A DNA stretch of 64,000 nt, from positions 42,996,440-43,060,439 of the forward strand of contig OX485807.1 of NCBI GenBank assembly GCA_950295325.1, given 5' to 3'. Below, piece after piece: positions 49,201 to 62,654 of the stretch (the first letter of the stretch is position 1; every line of letters begins with the position of its first letter). The stretch is from Polytrichum commune. Taxonomy: Eukaryota > Streptophyta > Polytrichopsida > Polytrichales > Polytrichaceae. The notes below the pieces were generated by a model. It saw nothing but the letters and a program-made list of their open reading frames with translations. It was not told the DNA's origin and made no database searches. Both the position numbers and the translations under genes were made by a program.

Positions 49201-52200
49201 TATTGGTTGTTTCTACTTACCCAGTCAAATCCAAGCTCTCAAACACCTCCTTGAGTGTCAAGTACTTCCCATCTCGGAAAATCACGACCTGCTAGAAAAC
49301 TACATGAAATCAAAGACACTTTGTGGATATAACTTAGTGCATAAACAAAACTCAAAGATTGTATGTAGAATAGCATAGGGTGCATCTTAGTCTACTTCAA
49401 TAAATGTCCATGGTTGACATGTTTTCACCAATCATTCACAAATTTTGGTGACACCTACCACTCGGAATGGGGTAAAAAGAATAGTCCATTCCAAGTTTGT
49501 TGTCAAATCCAATAAACCAAATCAAAATCCTTTTACCCAAATTTGAGTGTCAAACAACTAAATTAAAACACATGACTATAAAATGTTTTTTTATGCATCT
49601 TCATCCTCCCTTATGGCATGTGACATGAAATCTTACTCCATTTGTATGACAAATAAGATCCATTCATATCCTACGTAGAAATTGCGGCTTAACATCCAAA
49701 AAAGAAAGACTAGGGAGCACCTCATGGCATATGAGAAATTATTTTACATGAAGAAGAAGAAGAAGTTTTTGGGTTTGGGAATTGTACATTATTTTCGCGG
49801 GCCTCATCTTGCTCCTTCCGAAGCTTGGACTTGATGAATCGCAAGAGGTGCTTTTGGTTCATACATGACGTGTGGTGGACATGGGTATCAACTTTCCTCA
49901 CATTGTAGAAATCTCGATGGGGTGCACTTTTTTGGGCCAAGAATTCACGGTCCGCATTCAACATCAAATGAAGACTGAATTTCTGCAAAAAAATAAAAAA
50001 TAAAAAATCCAATGAAATGAAATTGATTTTAGAGTCTAAGAAGTCAAAAGGTCAATGGGATTAAAAGTACATCATGATGGTTTCAAACTGGTTAATTCCC
50101 TACAACGGTGGAGTGCAGTGGCCTCCATAAGACAGAGACTAACGTCAACTGGATGTTCCAATTGCAAGGAACACTTTAGGCTCCTTGATACTACATTCTC
50201 AACCAATCATGAAAACTTATCTCTAATGAGGTTATATAGGGGACACTCCAACACGAAATGTGCCTCATTTTCAACTGCATGATAAGAGCAAAAATGGCAA
50301 AATCTATTATCCAATCGTGGTGACAAATTTGATGGGTTATTCATAGTTTATGGTATTTGAGGGTACTCTACACTAGAGCTTGAGAGCCCGTGACCATTGA
50401 AATCTTATATTTCTCGTTGACAATAGATTGCCAAGGCCGTTCCACTTCACTTTACACTATAGCTTCAGGGCATAACGAGACCAGATTGCAAACCTACGTG
50501 GATTACTGCACGACGAATGTAACTACTAATGTTCATGCTCTACCAAATTTTGCGTCAGGTCCACCTCAAAGATTTAGTTAATCGCATGACTGTGTTGTCG
50601 TGAGATTTTTAAGAATAGTTTTGAGGTTTGCCTGCTCCAACAATTTGAGGCGGCGATGACATAGAGTGCGCACGTTGCCGAGTGCCATGATTCGTAAGAT
50701 GCGATGCATATCGGTGAAGAAAGTGGTTGCATCCTGCACCGGAAAAAGTTCCTCGGTTTCTACAAACACCAAAACACACACAAAGTGCTCATGAAACAAA
50801 ACGGGAGGAAGTTGGAATTTGAGTTGAAATCGAACCAATGATTCTTCTTCTCTATGGACACTCAAAACAATATGATGTATGGAACATTTATATTGATTTG
50901 GCATTACTCTACTTTGAGTAGGCAAGAGGGAATTGTTGCATGTACAAACTTACCTTTCATCCATCCATGTTAAAAACTCGTACCCTAGCCTAGTGTCCAA
51001 CACATCTCAAATATAACCCGTTGCACTACTAGCTCGAGGTTGACTTTGAACTAAATTTTGGTGCCAATCAACTTGCAAGGTGATGTTTGAGTACCTACTA
51101 TGATTTTTAGAATATTTATGTTGGATGAATTGCATGATTAGTTCCCTCTCACAATTTGATTGTAGATTTACCTAGTTACTTATGAGAAAGGTTGTTTTCC
51201 TCGTGAATGTTGGTATTGTCCAAAATAACTTAGGATTCAAGTGAAGTTTCTTGAGAATACTTTACATGCTCATAACTTGATTCGTAAAAATACCATTTTA
51301 CTGCATTTCTTTAGACACAAAAGAGCAAGTCTACAAAAGATCATTGTTGACCAGCTCCAGTGTACGGAAACATGTTGATTTTGTTCCAAATTCATGAAAG
51401 CCTACAACAATAAAGAAAAAAAATGTAATTCAAATCAAATACGATGAGTTTTTGTCAAATAAGGAAAAAAAAATTGTAGTATGCTACATGTGTAACAATA
51501 ATAATATAGGTACATAAATTTGTCCAAATGTCTCAACTATGAGTGGAGATTATAACTTACGTCCCTCGCCCGCATACACACGCATTACACCGTCCAACAT
51601 TCTATAAATGTGCTGCACAAATTTCATTTAAGTAGATAAGCATTCATGTGTATTCACAAATCAATTTCAACATCAAAGTTACTTAGTCTACAAAGCTCAT
51701 GAATCTCCTTCTTAACAAAGTAACACTCACCTATTCCTTCTCTTTCATTCACTACTAATTCAAGTTTGAAAAATAATAATTTGCATTTTGCATTTTGTTC
51801 AAAGTACAACCATCTAAGATGATTCCAAGGAAAATATAACAAGCTATCCCCCACTTTATAGTGTTATGATTGTGAATGAGGTTCTCTTGTTATGCTTGTT
51901 TCTTCAAGAAGTGAATGTTTTGATTATTTATTCTGGTAAAATAAAATACCATAAGAATGCATTACTATAAGCACCTGGGATGCACCTTCTGCCATGGTGT
52001 CAAGATTGAGTTTTGGTATACCGATTGACTCAAGCTCATGGCTTCCTATTTGCCATGGATGAATTTTTTCTTGAAACACATACTTCTCTCGTAAAGCCAA
52101 GCATTCTTGTATCAAGATGCATACCTCCTCTTCCTCCATTGATGGCACCTCTACGTACCAAAGCATTGTAAAGGAATGTGTGTCATATTCTGAGTTATGA

Positions 52201-54032
52201 ACAAATTTGATGATAGTCTAAACACGAACCAAGTCAAAATCTCGACAATGAAGACATCAAAATTTATGCAACTTCTCTATCAATATGATTAATTTTCACA
52301 AACATAAACTGCATCAAATGGAATATGGTCCATTATTATTATATATAAAGACATGATTGAGTGTGTTGGACACCTGTAGGAGTGACAAGTAGCCTTATAA
52401 ATGTTTCTTGTTCAGGTTTTTTCCGAAGAATATCAGCGGCAATCGGGTCGGAAGCATGGATGCCATGCATCTCTCCAGATAAATTAAGTGATCTCATCTT
52501 ATTAACGGGATTGATGTCCCCAGAGGCTTCGTTTCTCGTCCTTGTAGGTGACCGTGGCCTTACTATTGGCTCATCGTCCTAAACACAAAGACATGTATAT
52601 TAATAAGTGCAATATCATTTGTCAAATCATGATATATTTCAAGCTCCCAATGGTTTTGTTTTTTGTGAGCATGTATAATTTTTTTTCCATTCTACCTCAA
52701 TGAAAAATACGCTTTGTCACTCAAAAAATGATACGTCAAATGATCTATGACGGACTCAACGTGTTATGTTCAAAAATAAACTCTTCGTAAACATTTCTTG
52801 TCAATGTATCAATTTCTCATAACCTCCATCACCTTGAGCCTTTGTCGCAACAAATTGGGCTCGGATCGAAGCAAATTGTTTCCACATGCTAAGCGGACCA
52901 TACCATCTCCAAGAATCGCATCTACGTTCTCAATGCTACCCTCGTCTCCATCCCTTTCTCCGTCTCCATCCACACCCATTTGCTCATTCATAATGTAATT
53001 TTGCTCATCATCATTTTGCAACACATGGTCTTCTTCATCGGAGCCTTCCATGTCGTTAAAAGCGGGTGACTTGGGAGTGGTGGGGCGAATGATGGGTACA
53101 TGGCGCATCATTGGTGATGTGTGTTGCCATGATGAGCTACTTGGTTGCACGTTACCTATTAAAGTGAAACCAATTATCCATGTGATTATCTACAATAAAA
53201 TCAATATGAGTTAAACGAATCATCTCGATGCAATAATATACATAATTTGTAGACGCCACTATAATCATCGGTTTCATGAGAAACAACCACAACAAAAGAG
53301 CCACTTTGCTCGCATGCTTTCAATGGTAATAGCAACAATGTTTGAAAGTTTGCATGTCGTGAAAGTTTAGTGAGGATTGTATGCATTTCTTTCTATATTT
53401 GGTGTTTATGTGACACAAAGTCCGCACACTGACAAAATAACAACATCCAAGGAAAATATTAGGGTTTGATCATACCTAATGATATTCATCAACTAGTCAT
53501 AACTCAGTTGCTTGAATTACGTAAAGCATATTATCTTGTGTGTGCAAAGGGGAAAAATTTGAGGCTTAACATGAACAACTCATATGTGCAATTAATTAGT
53601 GAGATCAAAGCCTTCTATTATTTGGTTGGAATGTGAGGACAACATCTTACTGCAATGTGTTTGAACTTGAGGAAGCCCTAATGGGATGTTGTTCATAGTT
53701 GTGGACGAATCGACATTCTCCACCCAATGTGTTGGCACACGAACATTCTTTTTTGAGTGCCCTAAATTAGTCTCAATAGGTTGCTCAATTTTTGGTGGTG
53801 AAATTTCATAGCTGCAACTTTCTAAATCTTGCTTTGATTTTCTTTGTCGAGAGGCTTTTTGATTTCTTTTGTTTCGTCTCCTTCTCTCAATTTCTTCAAT
53901 CTCCATCCGGGTTTGCATTTGTTGTAAAAAACGCATGTGCATGACATATGCGGATGTTGTTGCAAGGCCCACCCCTATTATTGTTGCAAGAGCTATGGAG
54001 ATCCATGTTGCTTTTGCATTGGTGTTTTCCAT
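40279..54032 (-). CDS. AMPD: AMP deaminase (FAC1-like), 18 exons
   Basis: Predicted to deaminate AMP to IMP in purine salvage; zinc-dependent. Exons in transcript order: 54032-53651, 53155-52824, 52578-52374, 52150-51975, 51612-51561, 50759-50632, 49982-49788, 49288-49221, 47341-47199, 47049-46988, 46652-46539, 45222-45082, 44527-44375, 44120-44067, 43017-42907, 42613-42440, 41442-41362, 40455-40279. About 915 aa; the Arabidopsis protein is about 840. The N-terminus has a membrane segment ([20 protein letters not shown]) and a basic linker, as in plant FAC1. Catalytic-half landmarks: [56 protein letters not shown]. Odd points: Cys805 opens CLSTDDP where Ser is usual; introns 6 and 9 appear to use GC donors; exon 7 gains about five residues (ARENN). 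After RVEFRHE the frame runs on without the usual WKEEM tail; a further exon downstream was not found. Confidence 0.93.
40815..40830 (+). repeat. Poly-G tract
   Basis: About 11 G residues in the last intron region of the AMP deaminase. Confidence 0.8.
41655..42310 (-). repeat. Dispersed repeat R1, copy 3, split by a MITE
   Basis: Reverse-complemented, this matches R1 at 23.4-23.6 kb on both sides of the MITE at 41765-42184: ctgctagttacagatgaacc, aaaattaccaatcattttag and gaatatacc before it, and gaaagatgtcaacatgtaac and ccaaaaatctccccggaca after it. It lies in AMP deaminase intron 16. Confidence 0.9.
41765..42184. mobile_element. hAT-like MITE, copy 1 (420 bp)
   Basis: Terminal inverted repeats begin CACGGGGAGGTCACTCCA on both ends (right end reverse-complemented) and extend through caagttgaacacgtg / taaagttgaaca. 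The flanks are 8-mers GTTGAGGT (41757-41764) and GTCAAGGT (42185-42192), differing at two positions, consistent with an aged 8-bp target duplication. It is inserted into repeat R1 within AMP deaminase intron 16. There is no coding capacity. Confidence 0.92.
42738..42760 (+). repeat. (TTTC)n microsatellite
   Basis: About five copies of the tetranucleotide ttct/tttc in AMP deaminase intron 15. Confidence 0.85.
43073..43450. mobile_element. Tourist/PIF-Harbinger-like MITE (378 bp)
   Basis: Left end GGGCAAGCCCAGTGGTCTTG, right end reverse-complemented GAGCAAGCCCACTGACTTC. The flanks are TTA (43070-43072) and TTA (43451-43453), the 3-bp duplication typical of PIF/Harbinger. Nested short palindromes of gcatctgcatctgcac / gatgcagatgcagatc lie inside the left end. 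It sits in AMP deaminase intron 14, only about 55 bp upstream of the exon 15 acceptor. Confidence 0.88.
45725..45750 (+). repeat. (TTCC)n microsatellite
   Basis: Several tandem ttcc units in AMP deaminase intron 11, following a G-rich run at about 45599-45608. Confidence 0.8.
46261..46375 (+). repeat. Two poly-G tracts
   Basis: Runs of G (one about 16-18 nt, interrupted by A, from about 46261; another of about 12 nt near 46363) lie 100 bp apart in AMP deaminase intron 11. Confidence 0.8.
48406..48816. mobile_element. hAT-like MITE, copy 2 (411 bp)
   Basis: Same family as 41765-42184: starts CACGGGGAGGTCACTTCATT and shares the interior throughout (gctacccctatattacatgc, cattctagttagaaatggta, aggtactgtgtatatctact). 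The flanks are a perfect 8-bp direct repeat CTTGAATC (48398-48405 and 48817-48824). It lies in AMP deaminase intron 8, in the same orientation as copy 1. Confidence 0.95.
50050..50290 (-). pseudogene. Non-LTR (LINE) reverse transcriptase tail remnant
   Basis: Minus-strand translation gives a cysteine/histidine cluster with [20 protein letters not shown], then an in-frame stop, then further residues ([23 protein letters not shown]). The C...E-x-H-F-x-L-x-C-P-x-Y pattern is typical of the zinc-binding segment after the reverse transcriptase domain in plant LINEs. Nothing upstream of it was recovered. It lies in AMP deaminase intron 6. Confidence 0.75.
50365..50477 (+). repeat. Fragment of the 33.2-kb inverted-repeat element
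   Basis: Shares gagagcccgtgaccat with the right terminus of the 33.2-33.7 kb element, and ccgttccacttcactttaca followed by ctatagcttcaggg with its interior (reverse-complemented 33556-33620). It lies in AMP deaminase intron 6 next to the LINE remnant. Confidence 0.6.
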
Positions 54033-54463
54033 GTCACTTCTTCACAATGTCAAAGGAGATGGTGAGACTACCAAAACCTATGTATCTTCACCTTTTTGAT
54101 ACATAGATACACAATATGTTCAAGTTTTCTTCTTAGTTATGCATCCATTTCCTAGCAAAAATAATTCAAAGAAACCAAAGGATATGTTTCAAACACTCCA
54201 CACCTTGAACTTACATGTACATTCTCACCAAGTTAAGCAAACAAAACCCAAACCACCCAAGCACTTCATATAATGCATGGTGATGTTCCAAGATTGTGTC
54301 AAAGATATTGTATCATGATCAACCTACCTAGTGAGGAAAGAGGAACTCTGATGCAAGAGGAGAGGGAGCCTTTAAACCCATGTGTGGCATATGCAATTGG
54401 ACATGTAGAACATGTGAAATTTAAAGATTTAGGGTTTTCAATCTCCACAATATCAGAAGGTGT

Positions 54464-54504
<41 letters not shown>

Positions 54505-57200
54505 TGTTATGTTGTTATGTTTTACGTCTTTTTTCTTTTCTTTTTTTTTCTTTTTCAAAATCTTGGATTGAAATTTATGACACACAATATTGATCCACAT
54601 TTTTGACAAGTCGCATCTTTCATATTCATAGGTCTTTTACACCTATGCCTACATGCCCATCACAACCTTTCACACATGGAAACTCTCATGTACAATATTA
54701 AGACGGTTTCACATTTGGATGTGTCATCTTATTTTGTGCTTATTTTGTCATGTACTCTTGATGCCGTGTTCAACCATAGCTACTTTGATTGTATATGTTG
54801 TGTCTTATTATTTGAATTTTCATTGTAACATGTATTTTCCAATATGCAAGAATCCAAGTTTTTTATTACTATACCGCATGTAGATACACTAAGTACAAAA
54901 CAATTTTTGATCTCAACAAAATCTTGAGTGATTAAACAAAGCATTACTTTATAAGGAAACATTGTGCCAAAACAACCACTCATAAATTTTATGGAACAAA
55001 TGAAAGGGATCCAATTTGTTGGAAGTGGTGACTCTAACAAACAAAACTCTCATTTTTAACACTTAAGGAATTGTTGGCATGATATGTAATGAAAGCGTAT
55101 ATGTTTGCCAACATCATCTTCAATTCTTGTCTAGAGGGTCCCTTTCAAGATTGCCCAAGTGATCTTGTAATGCTCGAAATATTGGGACATGCAACTACAT
55201 GTCTATTTTGGGCAAAATATCTTACTTAGGATCATCCATCCTTAAGCCAATACACTTTGATTGCCCACAAATACCACACATGTGACTTAATTTTAGAAAT
55301 TGAAAAATCCAAATACGTTTATTGTGATATACTAATACTATTGATAATTCTTTAGTAATGAACATCTGTATTTGTACAAAAACTAAGAAAATATTGTCAC
55401 ATCAATGCTACACAAGTTCAAATATTTTTGGTTGAGAGAGTCTCACAATCCCCGTAGGTATGGTCCAAATACCACAAATTTTGAGATAGTAGATGGATTT
55501 TGGAGCTAGCTATGTTTCATATAAAATTATCATGGATTTTGTGGATCAACATATATGGAATCATAGCAATCACAAAACATGAAGATTGTCATTTCAAATT
55601 TCAAAATATGAATTGAAGGTCAAAGTGAAGATTCTCTTTCTCTTTGAGTGATAACACATGCCCTCCCAGCAATGTGTTCACTCTTGAACCTAGAACAATG
55701 TTTTATTTTGAGCATGTAGATCGAACCTCTTTAGTGTATATTTTTAAGTACAAGGCTCCCAATGAGAGATGGGACATTTTACCACTCACTTGGAGGTGTC
55801 CAATCAGAAGAGTGTCCACATAAGGCCCATCTACCATAAGGGTTAATAAGAATTATTTGTAAAGTCCCTCAAAGAGTGATGAAGCTTGGAGTTTGGTTCA
55901 TTATTGACATATTTTAGAGCTTGTTAGCTCGTCATGTGTTGGAGCCCAATCTTGAAAGGTGAATGAAAATCCTTGGACCTCCTTTTTCAATCCCAACATA
56001 TCATAAATTGTTAGGAAATAAAGTATAATATGCAAATAAGACCCACCACCCTTATTTTCGGACCGGCTTATTCAAGGCTAGCTTGGCCCACCAATCCTAG
56101 TATGACAAGGTATTAAGTTGTTTATCTTTGAAAACTTGGCCGTACAACAAAATTTTCTCACCTTGAGACACCCACTAAACATCAATATTTGATGGATATC
56201 ACAATTTTGTGACCCACAAGTAGGTTCTTTGATATCATTATTAACATTATATTAGGTAATTTGAGACTTTTCATGGTCTCAAATTAATATATAGATTACA
56301 TAGGCTAGAGTATATCAGTAGGAAATATATTATTAGTCCAATCCCAAAGTTAATGCTTGGCCAATATAAGCACATTAGGTAGAGCACTTAAAACATACTT
56401 CAACATAAAATCAAAGGAATACATGCATATTGAATATAGAATAAACTCCAAATCCTTCAGCCTACAAAACTAAAATGTAATAAATACATGTTGATTGCAA
56501 CATAGGACTTTTGTCCCAAACAAAATAATAAAATAATAAAATATATGGATATTCATGCAAACCCAAACATAATAGGATTTGTAAATAACCCAAAGTCTAG
56601 CGAATTGAATTGAACAGACAATGTACATAGACTTATTAATAATCTACTATAATTCTAAATATGTTAAATTTATAATAATACATCAAATACAAAAGATTGG
56701 ATATTATTGATAGATGTTCACAACCAAACAACTTGACTTCTACCAAGTTCTCATCGACTTGAATCACCCGGCGTGTGCTGAGCAAGGTTGTCTTTCATAA
56801 ATGTATTATATTTTGGAGGGATTGACAGTGACCCACTATAATTCTTTCTTGATTTCCATGTTATAAATATAGAAATTGTATCTATCTAGTTTGGCCATAC
56901 TGTCACGTGGCATGGTGTCGAGCACCAAGCCAACGTTTTGGTTAGTTAGTTTATAGGTTAATTAATCTTGTTGTTTAGTTTATAGACTAAGCATTATGTT
57001 AGTACAATCCTTGGGGTAGTTACTCGGATTAAAATGGTTGGTGTTTAGAATTACTTTTGCTTTGTGCGACCTTGCCACTTTTTGGAATGTTCTTACCCCC
57101 TTTCCGTGGGACCCACTTAGGATCTGGCTTAGAGGGATCAATCTTGCTAAGTCGAGTCTTGAATTTTTGTGAGAGAGAGCTTATGATGCAGGGTTCGCTT
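54033..57200. other. 5' flank of AMP deaminase and intergenic DNA
   Basis: This should hold the AMP deaminase promoter just above 54032. No gene was recognised to 57200. Confidence 0.45.
54468..54503 (+). repeat. (GT)n microsatellite
   Basis: About 17-18 GT units, roughly 440 bp upstream of the AMP deaminase start codon. Confidence 0.95.
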
Positions 57201-57498
57201 CAACCATGGCGGACTGCCATTGGGTAAGTTTTTGAGTTCTCTTCATCTATTTTCACGCTCTTGGATTCTCCATATGTGGAGTAAGAGATAACTCGTCTTG
57301 TTTCAAGTGAATCTTGAGAGATGTTATATTTTTGAGAGTATGTAATGCCTTCTTTATTACTTAGTTTCTAGACACCAATCTCATCCACTTGGCAAGAATC
57401 TCATTTTGTGTAGGTTGAAGAACATTTCAAAGGAGTTTTTGAGCTCTATGGCGAAGGAGGAAACGCACAAAACATGCTTGGGAGATGAATGTAACCTT
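57195..57498 (+). CDS. Possible start of a small or truncated gene
   Basis: The sequence accATGGCGGACTGCCATTGG is followed by a good donor (gtaagt). An acceptor near 57413 (tgtgtag) opens a frame reading VEEHFKGVFELYGEGGNAQN, then MLGR and stop. Joined, this would be a short peptide beginning MADCHW. It has a good start context and a plausible intron but no known homologue, and an overlapping frame (KEETHKTCLGDECNLQVDWN) is equally open. It may be the 5' remnant of a transposon or gene. Confidence 0.3.
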
Positions 57499-57649
57499 CA
57501 AGTAGATTGGAATTCACTTGAGTCAGAATTAAGGAGGAATTGAACAAGTTGATTGTGGAAATTGAACTTGACGTTGTGGAAATCCATATAGACCGGACTG
57601 CCACGGCATAAGCAACATTGTAGTAAACAAGGCAAGTCGACCAATGATC

Positions 57650-57870
57650 GGGGAGATCCGGTAGCTAGTTGTAAGTTAGCCGAGTGAAATTGCAAAATTA
57701 CCGATTTTTTTTGGGAGATTTCGGCCGTATAACCGAGTTAAATATGAAGAGTATAGGAAATCAACCGACCAATATGAGATAATGTAGGAAATTTAACCCC
57801 TCAGGCTCAGAATATGGCGGAAATGAGTTGGGTCTCCCGAGGGTATGGGCGGATATTGAATGAGGGAGGT
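57650..57870 (+). repeat. Possible diverged R1-related repeat
   Basis: Shares the order gctagttgtaagttagccg, aaattaccga, gagattt and ggatattgaatgag with R1, but is considerably diverged. Confidence 0.4.
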
Positions 57871-57879
57871 TCTCAGCTG

Positions 57880-58570
57880 TGTAGGTCACATGAAACTTAA
57901 CGATGCTTTTGTTTCATTATTGCATTTCATTGTTGACGGCTAGCGTTTAGAATGTATTATGAGTGTGTCTATGGAAGATCTTTGTGGTGATCTTGATAAT
58001 GTACTACTGAAAGCCATAGCTTTATGAAGGAACTCTACAAAGTTTAGATGATTGTTTTCACATCCACAAAGATACCTTTCAGGGCGTTTTCCTCTTGAAG
58101 GTGAAGATGATATTGTTGATTTTGACTCTAACAGTTGGTGAATTTCATTTTTGTATATAGTATGGTATGTTAGGTTACTCTTTTATCATGTTGTGGCCTC
58201 AAATCTAATATGAGGTTTTAAAACCTAGGTATAATGATAGAAGAGTTTATCCATGGCCATCAACCGGTTGATGGCTTATTTTAGGTTCAACTCCTGCTAC
58301 GGATACATTGTTGATCATTCTTGTTGGATGTTGATATCATTACATATTATTGTTGTATGTTGATATGTTCTTTGGACATTGTTGTTGAATGATGTATGTT
58401 GTTTGTAGATATAATTGGAAAACCAACTTACTTATCAATGCCCGAGTTTTTGGCCGGTTGTCATTACAATGAAGAGGAAATTAACCGGCACTTGAAAGAA
58501 AATATAGGATATTGGCTGATCCAAATTAATGACAACAAGTTTGCAACCGATCAAATCCTAAAAAAACCGG
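57880..58570 (+). other. Unassigned, one open stretch
   Basis: A plus-strand frame at 58396-58605 encodes GKPTYLSMPEFLAGCHYNEE and continues to a stop. It reads as protein-like, but I do not recognise it and found no flanking exons. Confidence 0.3.
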
Positions 58571-58609
58571 TAGAAATTATGAAGGGACGGATTTTAGCTG
58601 ATTGAGCTC

Positions 58610-59105
58610 AAAAATCTCCCGAACCCTGAAGTCGACGCTGAAAACAACAGCGGTGGAAACTCTCCTCCCTTGTCCTTCATCCAGGTCTGAGACTAAAGCA
58701 GGGGCATTCAAACGGGCAGCCACAGATTCACACATATTGACCAGAGCCATTGCCAATGTCCTCGCTTCTGCATGAAATGGAGCGAGAGCTTCAAGGTTTT
58801 GCACTGATAACTCGGTAGGTAGAAGGGATAGAGAGAGGCCAGGCAACGGTGAATTGAACATCACAGGAAAACCACAAAAAACAAATGAAATACCCGTCAG
58901 AACACTCTCCGTCCATCACCGCCTGCGGAATGGGCAGGCGGGACGTTCATCAAGACCTCCTCTAGCCATTTCTGGTGAAGAAGGCCGTAGTATTCGCGCT
59001 CAGGAGGGAGAATCACTTCTCATCGTCCGGGCTGAAGATTTCGTCTGTATAGGAAAACACAGATCAAAGTACGCACTATAGAACAGATCCTGTTCAAGTA
59101 TAGTC
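58610..59105 (-). other. Unidentified block, copy A
   Basis: About 380 bp here is repeated at 60170-60640. On the minus strand it has ATG at about 58974 opening the short frame MARGGLDERPACPFRRR, then a possible intron and a second open stretch with LEALAPFHAEARTLAMALVN. Copy B has a 3-bp length difference inside the first frame that keeps the reading frame, weakly favouring a coding origin. No family recognised. Confidence 0.4.
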
Positions 59106-59459
59106 GTATCAGTGTATTTACCACCTGCACCTATAACCCTGCACCCTCATTATTTCACAAAGCTTATAGGGTAGAGCTCCCTTTTTCCCTGTGCTCATGC
59201 AAGGGAGTAGCAAATGTGAGAACTGTATCCAAAATGCAAGGAAGATAACGGAAGTCGTCCCTCCCACTCTTCAAAACCTTTCAGAAGTTTATCAAGGGAG
59301 AGTCTATTTCAGATGCAATGTCAATTCCTGCACATCTCAAGCTTGGTGAAAGCGGAAGTTGTTGACCATTTTGGGTTATTGGTGTTTCTACGAATTGTAA
59401 GCTTCTCATTGATTTGAATCGGAATTGGAGGTTCTGAAATTTTGGTTGATTGTTTGCAG

Positions 59460-60640
<1,181 letters not shown>

Positions 60641-60644
60641 CAAC

Positions 60645-61465
60645 CCTCTCTCTCGCAACTATATTGGTTCTTCGAGGTGCACCCGCATTCGATATGGGTT
60701 GAATGGTTTTCCCTTCGGCTCATCCTGGGCTCCTACCACTTCTCCTGCTGCGTTTCTGAAACTCTTCATGCTCACACACAACGCAACCAAGCCCTAAATG
60801 GATACTTTTATCTCTGAACCCACTTCTCGTAAGATATGAAACTTGAATGCAAGATGATTAGTGTATCAAAATTGTGCTTGTTGCCATTCTCCTCACTGTT
60901 TTTGGAGCTTGATTAAACATCATAGTGAACATTATCACACGGGGCATCACAAACGGTACATCAATTACGATTGTGTTACTATTTCTGTGAAAGTATCAGA
61001 GCCTGGAGGTTTTTTTTACTGTAAAACTCCCAAAACCCTTGAACCGAAGGTTCTTTGCCTCAAATTTGTCTTCAAAAGACCAGCACCGGAGGTTTGTAAG
61101 AAAATCAAATACCCAACCAACACTGGTTAATATGGGGGGTGGGACAGGTGATGTAATGAAGGCAAGTTTTGGGGCTTCATATGAATTTGCTAATTTGCAC
61201 ATCAAATTATCTGAAAACGTAATATGAAACAATAGTATGAGACTCGGATTATTAACTTTTAAGGGTGATTTGAAACACAAGATTCCTGTTTCAGGATTCA
61301 ACCTTACTTGAGAACAAATTGGGCATTGAGTTTCTCCTTGACAAGTTTGTCTCCAGCTAGAGTAGGATTCATGAGTTTCGTTACTAGCTAGTTTCTCAAA
61401 CTGGATTAATAGATTCAATCGAGTCAAAAATCTGGGCATAGGTGGAACTTCTACGACAATATACA
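60645..61465. other. No gene recognised
   Basis: Open frames on both strands are short and without family features. Confidence 0.4.
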
Positions 61466-61469
61466 CATA

Positions 61470-62421
61470 ATATACTCCTTTGGTAAGATGATTTCAGAGA
61501 ATTGCAACCTCAATTTCATGATTTCACAAACCAATTTAGTGATAGGTTCTACCAATTCCAGTGGAATCATGAACTAAGTTCACTATATAGACAACTGATT
61601 TGATTTGAACTTTTAATCAATTTTACTACATGTTATGAAAATTTAATGATTTGGTACCCATCTTCACAAACTCAATTTCATGAATTGTGTAAATTTATTT
61701 CACAAAGAACGGTACATCATATATAAGATTCTCCTAATCGCTCCCCACGACTAGCTCTACCAAAATTTCAATCGATCTCTCTTATCCAACCTAGTATGAA
61801 GACAATGTTTGGAAGCTCTCACCAACAACTAGATGTTGCAACAATTAGACGCCGCACAACTGGACACGTTATGTATTTTGCTCACGCTTCCAACACTTTT
61901 CCCATAATCAAATCCACAACCACACTAACACTCTCAAATCCACGAGATTACACACTCCAACTACATTGGGTTTGTGTTGCTTGCTTTGATGTATGGTATG
62001 GAAGACCAGAGAAAAACCAACACTGCTTGCTTCCGAATTTGAGGTAGTGTAATGAAAGACCAAATAAAAATTAACACCAAGGTTAGAGGCTTCCATGTAA
62101 ACACATAACAAAGAGAAGCCAATGAATAATGAGTAGGCAAAGAATTTGAAATGAGGATGCAAGAAGTTGAGAAGTTGAGAATATGAAAACCACAGAGAGC
62201 GATTTTTTTTATGAAATTGGTTTGGAAGATTCATGAAGTTGCTAGAGGTAAAGGTCCACTAGCATGAAATCGAGGTGCTCCACATGTCAAGTCAGTTTAG
62301 ATGAATCATGAATTAAATTAGAAGGTCATGAAATTAGTAGTTAACTCTAGTACAATTGGTTGGAAGGTTCATGAAATTGAGTTTGTACTTCTATGAAAGT
62401 CATCTTACCAAAAGAGTATGT
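61470..62421. mobile_element. Inverted-repeat element (about 950 bp)
   Basis: Left end tatactcctttggtaagatg followed by tttcagagaattgcaacctc. Right end reverse-complemented catactcttttggtaagatg followed by tttcatagaagtacaaactc. Both continue aatttcatga and accaatt, giving inverted repeats of about 75 bp. No transposase frame was found inside. The target duplication is unresolved. Confidence 0.75.
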
Positions 62422-62654
62422 TACTCTACAAGTATTTGATCTTTCTAAACTATATATAGTATTTTTGTTTCTCATTCTCATTCCCACTATCAAATGGCAC
62501 TGACAATAAATATATGCCGAGGATCCATAGCTAACTATGTTCATTTAACCAATCACTAGGATCATGTAATGTTGACATGGATGAGGTTAACTTTATATTT
62601 TTAGGCAAATAAAGTTAAGGTTTATTTGGTGGTGGCTTGTGAGTGATTAAGGTT

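Noticed and set aside
51654-51854. Minus-strand frame inside the AMP deaminase
   Set aside because: It falls in intron 4; the conserved chain passes directly from ...AEGASQ to HIYRMLDG.
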